From the NCBI RefSeq assembly GCF_028550415.1, contig NZ_JAQQKX010000004.1, forward strand, positions 124,001 through 188,000: DNA of 64,000 nucleotides. The letters are read 5' to 3'. Positions 34,124 to 42,938 of the stretch are shown here, in pieces (positions within the stretch are counted from its first letter, which is position 1; the number at the start of each line of letters is the position of its first letter). The notes under the pieces were generated by a model. It ran no database searches, was not told the origin of the DNA, and saw only the letters and a program-made list of their open reading frames with translations. This DNA comes from Asticcacaulis aquaticus (GTDB lineage Bacteria; Pseudomonadota; Alphaproteobacteria; Caulobacterales; Caulobacteraceae). A program made the position numbers and the translations under genes.

Positions 34124-36835
34124 CTAAACCAGACCCTTTAAACGATAGATAATTTCAAGCGCTTCACGCGGGCTCAAATCGTCGGGATTGACGGCTTTTA
34201 CCGCCTTTTCCACGTCGGATTCCACCGCGTGTTGCGCTGCAACATTTTGCACCTGCGCCTGTACGGTGGCGAACAGAGGCAGGTCGTCGAGTTTCAGTTG
34301 ATGCGACCGGTCGGTTTCCAGCCGCTCCAGAATGTCCTTCGCCCGCGCCACGACGACCGGCGGCATCCCGGCCAGCTTGGCGACCTGCACGCCGTAGGAG
34401 CGATCCGCCGCTCCGCGCTTGGCCTCGTGCAGGAAGATCAGGTCGCCGTTCCACTCCTTCGCGGTCATGGAGATATTGTGGGTATGGGCGAGTAAGGATT
34501 CAAGCTGGGACAGTTCGTGATAGTGGGTCGCGAACAGGGCGCGCGCCCTGACGACCTCGTGCAGGTTTTCCGCGCAGGCCCAGGCGATAGCCAGACCGTC
34601 GAAGGTCGCCGTACCGCGCCCGATCTCATCCAGAATCACAAAGGAGCGTTGCGTCGCCTGACTGAGGATGGCGGCGGTTTCGACCATCTCCATCATGAAG
34701 GTCGAGCGGCCCTGCGCCAGATCGTCCCCGGCGCCGACGCGCGAGAACAAACGATCGACCACACCCAGACGCAAGGATGCGGCGGGTACGAACAGTCCGG
34801 CCTGCGCCATGATCACCAGCAGCGCATTCTGACGCAGGAAGGTCGATTTACCGGCCATGTTCGGCCCGGTGACCAGAGTCAGACGCGGTCCGGTCTGACC
34901 CGACGCATCGAGGCAGCCGTCATTCGGCGTGAACGGCTTGCCCTCGGACCGCAGGGCGGCCACCACCACGGGGTGCCGCGCGGCTTTGGCGTCGAAGACG
35001 AGGCTGTCGTCAACGACCGGACGCGTGGCCTCCATGTCCTCGGCCCATTCGGCGGCGGATGAGGCGACATCCAGCGCGCAGAAGGCGTCGAACATGTCCT
35101 GCAAGGGATGCGCATTGCGGCGGACCTCTTCGCGCAAATCCTCGAACAGCGCCAGCTCCAGCGTCAGGGCGTCCGATGCCGCCCGCGCGATACGGGCGTC
35201 CATATCGATCAGGTCCGGCGTCGAAAAGCGCATCTGGTTGGCGAGGGTTTGCCGGTGGATCAGGCGTTGCCGGTCGGAGTCGCTGAGGCTATCGGCCTGT
35301 TTTGAGGTCAGTTCGATGAAATAGCCCAGCACGGCATTATATTTGATCTTCAGCGGCAGGCCGGTTTCCTGCTGGAGGTCGGATTCCATGCGCAGGATGA
35401 TCTGACGCGAATCGTTGCGCAGCGTGATCAGTTCGTTGAGATTACTGTTGTACCCGGCCTTGATAAAACCGCCATCGCGCGTCGATAGCGGCGGTTCTTC
35501 GACCAGCGCCATGTCGAGCTTGAACCGCAGGTCGGCGACGGAATCGGAGACCGTCAGGGCCTTGATATGGCTGCGGATTTCGGTCGGGCACCTCGGATCG
35601 AGGGCATCTTCGGCGTCGGTCTGTTTCAGCACCCGGATCGTCTCACCGGCCAGTTCCAGACCATCCTTGATGACCTTCAGATCACGTGGGCCACCGCGCC
35701 CCAGACCCAGCCGCGACAGGGCGCGCGCCAGATCGCTCATCCCGCGCAGGGTGTCGCGCAGGTTTTGTCGCAAACCGCGATGCTCGACGAACCACTGCAC
35801 GGCATCGAGGCGTCTATTGATCTCGTCGGGGTGGTTCAGGGGCCGCGACAACCGCGCCGCCAGCAGACGCGACCCGCCCGACGTAATCGTGCGGTCGATG
35901 GCCGACATCAGCGAGCCTTCGCGGCTGCCTTTCTGGGTGCGTTCGATCTCAAGGCTTTGCCGGGTCGAGGGGTCTATCGCCAAAAACGCCAGAGACGTCG
36001 TCTTTTTCGGCGCTTTCAGGACCGGCACCTTGCCCGCCTGAGTCAGGTCGATATAGGCCGCCAGCATCCCCATGGCCGAGACTTCGGCGAGGCTGAACGC
36101 GCCAAAACCGTCCAGCGTATCGACACCATAAAGGCGCTTCAGCCGCGCCTCGCCCGCCGCCGGATCGGACAGAGACGCCGACTGCGGTTGCAGCACGCCA
36201 CCGCAATATTTGAGCAGGGCATAGAGGTTTTCGTCCTGCAACAGCCGGTCGGCGACAAGGCTTTCGGACGGGCGCAAGGCCGACAGATGCGTGCCCAGCG
36301 TTTCCGGCGTCGTTTCCAGACACTCGACCTCGCCGGTCGACAGTTCCAATGACGCCAGTGCCATCACCCCGGCCCGCTGCGACAGGGCGATCAGGCGGTT
36401 GGCCCCGCGTTCCTCCAGCAGGGTATCCTCGGTCAGGGTGCCGGGCGTGACGATGCGCACGATGCCGCGTTTGACCACCGATTTCGATCCGCGCTTCTTG
36501 GCCTCCGACGGGTCTTCCAGCTGGTCGCAGACGGCCACGCGGAACCCGGCCCGAATCAGCTTGGCGATATAGGCCTCGGCGGCGTGGGCCGGCACCCCCG
36601 CCATGGGGATTTCCTCGCCCTGATGCCGACCGCGCTTGGTCAGGGCCAGCGACAGGGCCCCCGCCGCCTTCACGGCGTCATCGAAAAAGACTTCGTAGAA
36701 ATCGCCCATACGGAAAAACAACAGCGCGTCGGGATTTTGCGCTTTGATTTCAAGATATTGCGCCATGACGGGCGTGGCGCCGTCAAGCTGGGCCTTAAGG
36801 CCATCATCGATTTGGGGAGACGTCGTCGCATTCAT
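34124..36835 (-). CDS. mutS: DNA mismatch repair protein MutS
   Basis: MutS recognises base-base mismatches and small loops and starts repair. The 903-residue protein has the mismatch-recognition domain with RMGDFYEVFFDDA near residue 43 (the FYE wedge), the connector and clamp regions, and the C-terminal ATPase: Walker A TGPNMAGKSTFLRQ (about residue 659), the Walker B ILDEIGRGTATFDGLAIAWA and THYHEL. The last part contains the helix-turn-helix KLAGMPPVVVARAKDILERLE and a short tail. Length is within family range. It is followed by glnD and divergent from maeB. Confidence 0.99.
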   Translation of the reverse strand: MNATTSPQIDDGLKAQLDGATPVMAQYLEIKAQNPDALLFFRMGDFYEVFFDDAVKAAGALSLALTKRGRHQGEEIPMAGVPAHAAEAYIAKLIRAGFRVAVCDQLEDPSEAKKRGSKSVVKRGIVRIVTPGTLTEDTLLEERGANRLIALSQRAGVMALASLELSTGEVECLETTPETLGTHLSALRPSESLVADRLLQDENLYALLKYCGGVLQPQSASLSDPAAGEARLKRLYGVDTLDGFGAFSLAEVSAMGMLAAYIDLTQAGKVPVLKAPKKTTSLAFLAIDPSTRQSLEIERTQKGSREGSLMSAIDRTITSGGSRLLAARLSRPLNHPDEINRRLDAVQWFVEHRGLRQNLRDTLRGMSDLARALSRLGLGRGGPRDLKVIKDGLELAGETIRVLKQTDAEDALDPRCPTEIRSHIKALTVSDSVADLRFKLDMALVEEPPLSTRDGGFIKAGYNSNLNELITLRNDSRQIILRMESDLQQETGLPLKIKYNAVLGYFIELTSKQADSLSDSDRQRLIHRQTLANQMRFSTPDLIDMDARIARAASDALTLELALFEDLREEVRRNAHPLQDMFDAFCALDVASSAAEWAEDMEATRPVVDDSLVFDAKAARHPVVVAALRSEGKPFTPNDGCLDASGQTGPRLTLVTGPNMAGKSTFLRQNALLVIMAQAGLFVPAASLRLGVVDRLFSRVGAGDDLAQGRSTFMMEMVETAAILSQATQRSFVILDEIGRGTATFDGLAIAWACAENLHEVVRARALFATHYHELSQLESLLAHTHNISMTAKEWNGDLIFLHEAKRGAADRSYGVQVAKLAGMPPVVVARAKDILERLETDRSHQLKLDDLPLFATVQAQVQNVAAQHAVESDVEKAVKAVNPDDLSPREALEIIYRLKGLV

Positions 36836-36916
36836 CTGGCCACGTTAATAACTGTTAACGCCAAAGCCTAGCCGGAAACGACGGAGGGTGTGAATTTCCA
36901 CAGGGATTCCATTTTT

Positions 36917-37077
36917 ATACCTCCCCATCTTTGATGGGGAGGGGGACCGCTTTGCGAAGCAAAGGGGTGGTGGGGTATCTTACTTTCTTACGACCCAGCG
37001 TGTTGAACCGGAGCAAGATACCCCACCACCACGCCTTTCAGGCGCGGTCCCCCTCCCCGACAAGTCAGGGAGGAATA
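36917..37077. repeat. Palindromic intergenic element, type A, copy 1
   Basis: This 161-bp element fills much of the 412-bp gap between divergent mutS and maeB. It starts ATACCTCCCC and ends GGGAGGAATA. A 16-bp perfect inner stem (GGTGGTGGGGTATCTT and AAGATACCCCACCACC) encloses a 33-nt loop; outer arms GGACCGC and GCGGTCC extend the hairpin. Outside it, 36836-36916 holds a TTAA-N6-TTAA motif beside mutS and 37078-37247 the maeB leader. Confidence 0.9.
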
Positions 37078-37152
37078 AGTAAGATGCACGGACTTCCGCA
37101 TGGCGTTTCATATGTTGAAATGAAGCAAAATGTTTTTTGAGAAAAAGTGATT

Positions 37153-37168
37153 GATAAACCTGTTTATC
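37153..37168. promoter_or_regulatory. Perfect palindrome upstream of maeB
   Basis: GATAAAC-CT-GTTTATC is a perfect inverted repeat of two 7-bp arms, 79 bp upstream of the maeB ATG. Its placement and form suit a repressor binding site. No sigma consensus is certain. The maeB start has AGGAAG as its ribosome site. Confidence 0.4.
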
Positions 37169-37247
37169 TCCGGGGCTTCCTGCAATACTAACACCCTAGG
37201 TAAACACCGAATTGTCTGACAAATAAGCGGAAACGCAGGAAGCCCGA

Positions 37248-39530
37248 ATGCCGATCGACAAGACCAAGGTCAGCGACGAAGAAGCGCTGAATTTTCACCA
37301 GTATCCGTCGCCGGGCAAGATCGGGCTTCTGGCCACCAAGCCGATGGCGACCCAGCGCGATCTGGCGCTGGCCTATTCGCCGGGCGTCGCCGTGCCGGTG
37401 CGCAAGATCGCCGAAAACCCCGACGCCGCCTACGACTATACCTCCAAAGGCAATACGGTCGCGGTCATTTCCAACGGCACGGCCATCCTCGGCCTCGGCA
37501 ATCTGGGCGCGCTGGCCTCGAAGCCCGTCATGGAAGGCAAGGCCGTCCTGTTCAAGCGCTTCGCCGATATCGACAGCTTTGATATCGAAGTGGCGACGCA
37601 GGACCCCGACGAATTCATCACGGTGGTCAAGAACATCACCTCGACCTTCGGCGGCGTGAACCTCGAAGACATCAAGTCGCCCGAATGTTTCATTATCGAA
37701 TCCGCCCTGCAGGATCTGGCCGACGTGCCGGTCTTCCACGACGATCAGCACGGCACGGCGATCATCGCTGCCGCCGGTCTGATCAATGCGCTGGAGATCA
37801 CCGGCAGGAACATCGAGGATGTCAAGGTCGTCCTGTGCGGTGCGGGCGCGGCGGGTCTGTCTTCCATCGGCCTGATCAAGGCCATGGGCGTGAAGCCTGA
37901 AAACACTACGGTCTGCGACATCCACGGCGTCGTCTATAAGGGCCGTACGGTCGAGATGGATCAGTGGAAATCGGTCCACGCCACCGACACCGACAAACGG
38001 ACCCTGGCCGAAGCCATGGTCGGGGCCGACGTTGTGCTGGGTCTGTCGGCCAAGGGCGTCATCACGCCGGAAATGGTCGCCTCGATGGCGCCGCAACCGA
38101 TCATCTTCGCCATGGCCAATCCCGATCCGGAAATCACCCCGGAAGACGTGGCCAAGGTGCGCGACGACGCCATCGTCGCCACGGGGCGGTCTGACTACCC
38201 CAATCAGGTCAATAACGTCCTCGGTTTCCCCTATATCTTCCGTGGCGCGCTGGATGTGCGTGCCCGCCGGGTGAACCACGAAATGAAGCTGGCCGCCGCG
38301 CAGGCGCTGGCGCAACTGGCCCGCGAAGACGTGCCGGACGAGGTCGCTGCCGCCTATCAGGGCCGCCACCTGAAATTCGGCAAGGACTATATCATCCCCA
38401 CCCCGTTCGATCCGCGCCTGATCTGGTACATCCCGCCCTTCGTGGCGCAGGCCGCCATGGCTACCGGCGTGGCGCGCAAGCCGATCGAGGACATGGACGC
38501 CTACCGTAAGACGCTGGAAAAGCGCCTCGATCCGTCGGCGGGCTTTCTGCAAAATATCACCGCTGCCGTGCGGTCGCGCCCGTCGAAGCGCATCGTGTTC
38601 GCCGAAGGCGAGGACGTGTCGGTCATCCGCGCCGCCCATGCCTTCAAGGCGCAGGGGCTGGGCACGCCGATCCTGTGCGGTCGTGAAAACCTCGTCACCG
38701 CCAATATGCGTGCGGCGGGCCTCGACCCGGCGGAAGAAGGCATCGAAATCGTCAATGCCCGTCTCAGCCACCGCAATGCCGCCTACTCGCAACTTCTCTA
38801 TAACCGCCTGCAACGCAAGGGCTTCCTGAAGCGCGACGTCGATCGCCTGATCAATCAGGACCGCAACTCGTTTGCCGCCGCCATGGTCCTGTCCGGCCAC
38901 GCCGACGGCATGGTGACGGGCGTCACGCGTTCCTTCGACCAGGCCTTCGACGAAGTGCTGCGCGTGGTCGATCCAGCCCCCGGCGGCCGCGTCATGGGGC
39001 TGTCGATCGTGCTGGCGCGCGGCAAGACCATCTTCATCGCCGATACCACCGTGGCCGAACTGCCCGATCCCGACGATCTCGTTGAAATCGCCGTCGAAGC
39101 GGCCATGGCCGTGCGCGGCATGGGCCACACCCCGCGCGTCGCCTTCATGTCCTATTCGACCTTCGGCAATCCGGCGGGCGAACGGTCTGAGCGCGTCGCC
39201 AAGGCCGTGGCGGAGCTTGAAAAGCGCGGCGTAGACTTCGAGTTCGAAGGCGAGATGCCGCCCGACGTGGCGCTCGATCCGGCCTTGTGGGCCAACTACC
39301 CGTTCCAGCGCCTGACCGCACCGGCCAATATTCTGGTCATGCCGGCGATCCACTCGGCCTCGATCTCGACCAAGCTGGTGCAGGCGCTGGGCGGCGCGAC
39401 CGTCGTCGGCCCGCTGCTGCTCGGTCTGTCGAAGCCGGTGCAGATCTGTCAGTTGTCGGATTCGGTGACGAAGATCCTGACCATGGCGACCTTTGCCGCC
39501 TACGATATCCGCGCCAGCATGGGCGGTTAA
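37248..39530 (+). CDS. maeB: NADP-dependent malic enzyme with phosphotransacetylase-like domain
   Basis: MaeB converts malate to pyruvate with CO2 and NADPH. The 760-residue protein has the malic domain (YDYTSKGNTVAVISNGTAILGLGNLGALASKPVMEGKAVLFKRFADIDSFDIEVATQDPDEFI), a Rossmann NAD(P) domain with VVLCGAGAAGLSSIGLIKAMG, and from about residue 430 a phosphotransacetylase-like domain (RIVFAEGEDVSVIRAAHAFKAQGLGTPILCG... MPAIHSASISTKLVQALGGATVVGPLLLGLSKPVQI). The C-terminal domain has no acetyltransferase activity in studied MaeB enzymes and serves acetyl-CoA regulation. Length is typical. A palindrome and a repeat element lie upstream. Confidence 0.96.
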   Translation: MPIDKTKVSDEEALNFHQYPSPGKIGLLATKPMATQRDLALAYSPGVAVPVRKIAENPDAAYDYTSKGNTVAVISNGTAILGLGNLGALASKPVMEGKAVLFKRFADIDSFDIEVATQDPDEFITVVKNITSTFGGVNLEDIKSPECFIIESALQDLADVPVFHDDQHGTAIIAAAGLINALEITGRNIEDVKVVLCGAGAAGLSSIGLIKAMGVKPENTTVCDIHGVVYKGRTVEMDQWKSVHATDTDKRTLAEAMVGADVVLGLSAKGVITPEMVASMAPQPIIFAMANPDPEITPEDVAKVRDDAIVATGRSDYPNQVNNVLGFPYIFRGALDVRARRVNHEMKLAAAQALAQLAREDVPDEVAAAYQGRHLKFGKDYIIPTPFDPRLIWYIPPFVAQAAMATGVARKPIEDMDAYRKTLEKRLDPSAGFLQNITAAVRSRPSKRIVFAEGEDVSVIRAAHAFKAQGLGTPILCGRENLVTANMRAAGLDPAEEGIEIVNARLSHRNAAYSQLLYNRLQRKGFLKRDVDRLINQDRNSFAAAMVLSGHADGMVTGVTRSFDQAFDEVLRVVDPAPGGRVMGLSIVLARGKTIFIADTTVAELPDPDDLVEIAVEAAMAVRGMGHTPRVAFMSYSTFGNPAGERSERVAKAVAELEKRGVDFEFEGEMPPDVALDPALWANYPFQRLTAPANILVMPAIHSASISTKLVQALGGATVVGPLLLGLSKPVQICQLSDSVTKILTMATFAAYDIRASMGG

Positions 39531-39555
39531 GAGCCATCAAGGTTTGAGGAACTAT

Positions 39556-39584
39556 AAGGGCGAAGCCGTTCAGGCCTCGCCCTT
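39556..39584 (+). terminator. Terminator after maeB
   Basis: AAGGGCGA and TCGCCCTT pair around a 13-nt loop and are followed by TTCCCTG. The hairpin overlaps the 3' end of the convergent AmpG-like gene. The U run is short, so strength is moderate. Confidence 0.55.
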
Positions 39585-41255
39585 TTCCCTGACCGCACCC
39601 ACGCGGATCAGCCACACGGCCAGCACCACCGCAACAAAACCGATCACCGCCGTATAGGTGAAGAACAGCATATAGCCCGCCCCCAGCGCTTCGCGGCTGA
39701 CGCCTAAGGTCTCGGCGGGCTTGGTGAACGACACAGCAGGCAGGTTGTGCAGCCACGGCAGGAACGGGGCAGCCAGTCCGCCCTGATCGGCCCCCTTGGC
39801 CGCGCTTTCGACGATGCGGCCCGACTGCGAGGCCAGAAGCTTACCCGGTAAGGCATAGAGCGACGACAGCAGCGCGTATTGTGGGGCGGCAAAGCCTTCG
39901 GAAATCATCGATGACATATAGGCGATCAACACCGTTCCCGCGAACCCGCCGGAGATATTGTCGATGGCCAGCGTCAACGAGAACGCCGGGACGCTGTCGC
40001 CCTGCGTCGCCAGCCACGCATAGGCGAGGTTCGACGCCGAGCAGATGACCGCGCCGGTGATCAGGCTGAACTTCATGCCGAAGCGCGTCATGCTCAGGCC
40101 CCCGGCGGTGACGCCGATAATGGTCATCACCACGCCGAAAATCTTGCGCACCTCACCGATCACGGCCAGATCGAAACCCAGATCGACATAGAAGGCCCCG
40201 TTGATATTCAACAGGAAATCCGCAAGGCGATAGACGCAGATCGTCGCCAGAATGAGCCCCGCCAGATTTTCATAACGTTTGAAGAAGTCGGCGATGGGCT
40301 CGACAAAGGTCTGGCGCAGGTACGCTCCCGGGCGCGTCGGTACCTTCGGCAACGGCACACAGGCGAGGAACATCAGGCCGAGACCGAGGATGACCGCGGG
40401 CAATTGCAGGAAGATGCCGGTCTGTTTCGACGTCCACACGGCCTTGACCGCGTCGTAAGCTTCGGCGCTGGGGAAGGCGAACTGGAACAGGCTGATATTA
40501 GCGGTCAGGCCCGCCCCCATAAGCGAGGCGGCAATGACCATCAGCAGGATACGCCCGCCCCATTCGAGGCCTTCGGTCACCGGATGCGGCGGCAGATCAC
40601 CGTAGTGGATGGCACGGATCGTGTGGACGCCTTCTTTCGCGAGTAAGGTTCCGATCAGGCCCAGCCCCATCAGCGCCGCCATCAGGGCATAGGCAAAACC
40701 CCAGCCCAGCGTTTCGGCCAGAATCAGCGGTACAATCCCGGCGATGAACGGGGCCACGCGCGCGCCCCAGGCATAGGCGGTGGCCATGACGCCCTGCCCG
40801 TCCTCATCGGCGCTTTCGATCCGCCACGCATCGACCACGATGTCCTGAGTCGCGCCGACAAAGCCGAGCATGACAGCGATCGCCGCCATAAGCGCCAGAT
40901 TTTCCTGCGGATTAAGGCCGGAAATCAGCCACAGCCCCAGCATGACGAGGCTTTGGGTCAGCAGCATCCAACCGCGCCGGTGACCGAGCAGCGGCGTCAG
41001 AATGGGCAAAGGCACACGATCGACCAGCGGCGCCCAAACGAATTTCAGGCTGTAGGCAAAGGTGGCCAGCGAGAAGAAGGCAATGACCTCCAGCGACAGA
41101 CCGACGGTCCGCAACCACACTGACAGGGTGTCGAAGATCAGGGTCAGGGTCAGGCCGCACGAAAAACCGAGGCAGATCATGGCCAGCACCTTGCGCTGGA
41201 AGAAGGGGCGCACGGCTTGCCACAGGGTCGGCTTGGCGGGTGGAGTGTCGGTCAT
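39570..41255 (-). CDS. ampG: AmpG-like muropeptide transporter (MFS)
   Basis: The 561-residue protein is a major facilitator transporter with about 12-14 membrane segments. AmpG-type features are LGFSCGLTLTLIFDTLSVWLRTVGLSLEVIAFFSLATFAYSLKFVWAPLVDRVPLP at the start, LGHRRGWMLLTQ after the second segment, and TQDIVVDAWRIESADEDGQGVMATAYAWGARVAPFIAG. AmpG imports GlcNAc-anhydroMurNAc peptides for cell-wall recycling and beta-lactamase induction. It is longer than E. coli AmpG, with an expanded central loop (about residues 215-240) and a C-terminal insert. No ampR or ampC gene is nearby. Confidence 0.87.
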   Translation of the reverse strand: MTDTPPAKPTLWQAVRPFFQRKVLAMICLGFSCGLTLTLIFDTLSVWLRTVGLSLEVIAFFSLATFAYSLKFVWAPLVDRVPLPILTPLLGHRRGWMLLTQSLVMLGLWLISGLNPQENLALMAAIAVMLGFVGATQDIVVDAWRIESADEDGQGVMATAYAWGARVAPFIAGIVPLILAETLGWGFAYALMAALMGLGLIGTLLAKEGVHTIRAIHYGDLPPHPVTEGLEWGGRILLMVIAASLMGAGLTANISLFQFAFPSAEAYDAVKAVWTSKQTGIFLQLPAVILGLGLMFLACVPLPKVPTRPGAYLRQTFVEPIADFFKRYENLAGLILATICVYRLADFLLNINGAFYVDLGFDLAVIGEVRKIFGVVMTIIGVTAGGLSMTRFGMKFSLITGAVICSASNLAYAWLATQGDSVPAFSLTLAIDNISGGFAGTVLIAYMSSMISEGFAAPQYALLSSLYALPGKLLASQSGRIVESAAKGADQGGLAAPFLPWLHNLPAVSFTKPAETLGVSREALGAGYMLFFTYTAVIGFVAVVLAVWLIRVGAVREKGEA

Positions 41256-41325
41256 GGGGGCCCCGGAAATCGCAATTCAATCGATCATCGGGGCAGTTGC
41301 CTGATTTGGCAAGGTTCGATGACGT

Positions 41326-42867
41326 TTAAGCCGCCTGCGATTGACCGCACCATTGCGACAGGCGGTGGCGCAGGGCCGCCAGTTCGATCGGCTTGGTCAG
41401 GAAGTCGTTCATCCCCGCGGCCAGACAGGCGCGGCGGTCCTCTTCGTACGCATTGGCCGTCAGGGCGATGATCGGCGTCAGATGGCCACTGGCGCGTAAT
41501 TGCCGTGTCGTGCCGAGGCCATCCAGACCGGGCAGCCCCAGATCCATGAACACGATATCGAAGCCACGATGCGCCATGATTTCCAGCGCCTCTTCGCCCG
41601 AAGCCGCCCGCTCGACGCGGCAGCCTTCGCGCTGCAGAAGGATTTGCGCCAGAAGCGCATTGACCGGATTGTCTTCGACCAGAAGCGCGGTGACGTTCTG
41701 ACCCGAGGCCGTCAGGATACGCTCGTCTTCGGGGGTGACCGGACGCGCCTCGGCGGCGACGGGCTTCAACGACAGGGTTTCGATACGCTCTTTCAGCGAG
41801 TTGCGGCGCAGGGGCTTGATCAGGTAACCCGCCCAGCCCTTGTCGCGCCAGGCGCTGATCTCATCGCGCTCTTCGGGTGCCAGCAGGATCAGGCTGCGAT
41901 TGTTCGGCGCGGGCACCGGTTCGCCCAGGGTCCGGCGGTCGGCCAGCACCACGGTGCGGGCGCGTTTGCCCGCCTCCTTGAGCGTGCGCACCGTGCGCAT
42001 CGGCGTCTGAAAGCTGTCGAGGTGGCTTTGCGCACTGGTGGTGAGGATCGGATTGGCCGTAATCAGGACCGTGTCCGCCGGCGCATTGACGATCACGGGC
42101 TTGCGCAAAGTATACGGAATCTGGAACTCGACGCTGAACAGCGAGCCCGAGCCGAGTTCGGAGTCTAGCGTCAAGGTGGCGTTCATCGCCTCGACCAGCT
42201 TCTTGACGACGACCAGCCCCAGACCGGCCCCGCCATATTGCCCCGAGGCGTGGGACGGATCGACCTGACCGAATTCCTCGAAAATACGGGCGCGGGCCTC
42301 TTCCGGGATGCCGTCGCCGGTGTCGCGGACACCGAAGCGGATATGGCCGGTCTCGGTCAGGGACACATCGATCAGGACGCCACCGGATTGCGTGAACTTT
42401 ATGGCGTTTCCGGCCAGATTGAACAGGATCTGGCGCAGGCGGCCTTCGTCGATTTGGATCGATTCCAGTTGCGCATCCAACTTCCAGGCGATTTCGATAC
42501 CCCCGGCATGGGCGCGCGGCGACAGCAGTTCGGCGACGCTTTGCAGCAGGGGTTCTAATTCAACGCGGTGGATTTCCAGACCTATATGCCCGGCCTCGAT
42601 ACGGGCATAGTCGAGCAGATCGTTGACGAGGGTCAGCAGGTGTTCACCCGATTCGCGCGCCGTTTGCAGATAGGACTGCTGTTCGCCGCTCAACGGCGTG
42701 CGGTTGAGCAGGGACAACATGCCCAGCACACCATTCAGCGGGGTGCGGATTTCATGGCTCATCAGCTTGAAGAAATCCTCACGCGCCTTCAGCTTGGCCG
42801 CGGCGTCACGGGCATCGGCCTCGGTAAGCAGGGCGGGAACGGGGGCAGTCGTGGAGCTGTGGCGCAT
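41326..42867 (-). CDS. Soluble hybrid histidine kinase with two receiver domains
   Basis: The 513-residue protein has no membrane segment and no recognisable sensor. The HisKA domain (FFKLMSHEIRTPLNGVLGML, His38) begins almost at the N terminus. The HATPase domain shows NLAGNAIKFTQSGG, GVRDTGDGIPEEARARIFEEFGQVD and YGGAGLGLVVVKKLV. A degenerate receiver follows (about 255-370): it keeps a late Lys in YLIKPLRRNSL but lacks the acidic pair of the phosphorylation pocket. A complete receiver ends the protein (LLVEDNPVNA, FMDLGLPGLDG with Asp442, DFLTKPIEL). Signal and partners are unknown; it may act as a phosphorelay node. Confidence 0.9.
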   Translation of the reverse strand: MRHSSTTAPVPALLTEADARDAAAKLKAREDFFKLMSHEIRTPLNGVLGMLSLLNRTPLSGEQQSYLQTARESGEHLLTLVNDLLDYARIEAGHIGLEIHRVELEPLLQSVAELLSPRAHAGGIEIAWKLDAQLESIQIDEGRLRQILFNLAGNAIKFTQSGGVLIDVSLTETGHIRFGVRDTGDGIPEEARARIFEEFGQVDPSHASGQYGGAGLGLVVVKKLVEAMNATLTLDSELGSGSLFSVEFQIPYTLRKPVIVNAPADTVLITANPILTTSAQSHLDSFQTPMRTVRTLKEAGKRARTVVLADRRTLGEPVPAPNNRSLILLAPEERDEISAWRDKGWAGYLIKPLRRNSLKERIETLSLKPVAAEARPVTPEDERILTASGQNVTALLVEDNPVNALLAQILLQREGCRVERAASGEEALEIMAHRGFDIVFMDLGLPGLDGLGTTRQLRASGHLTPIIALTANAYEEDRRACLAAGMNDFLTKPIELAALRHRLSQWCGQSQAA

Positions 42868-42938
42868 GGATATATTCTTCTCGCAGAGGCCTGTTTTTCA
42901 GGCCGTGATCACTGTAGCCGAGAAACCTTAACGACGGC

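Noticed and set aside
37188-39353. 721-codon open frame antisense to maeB
   Set aside because: maeB domains are intact on the plus strand and the antisense product has no recognisable domain.
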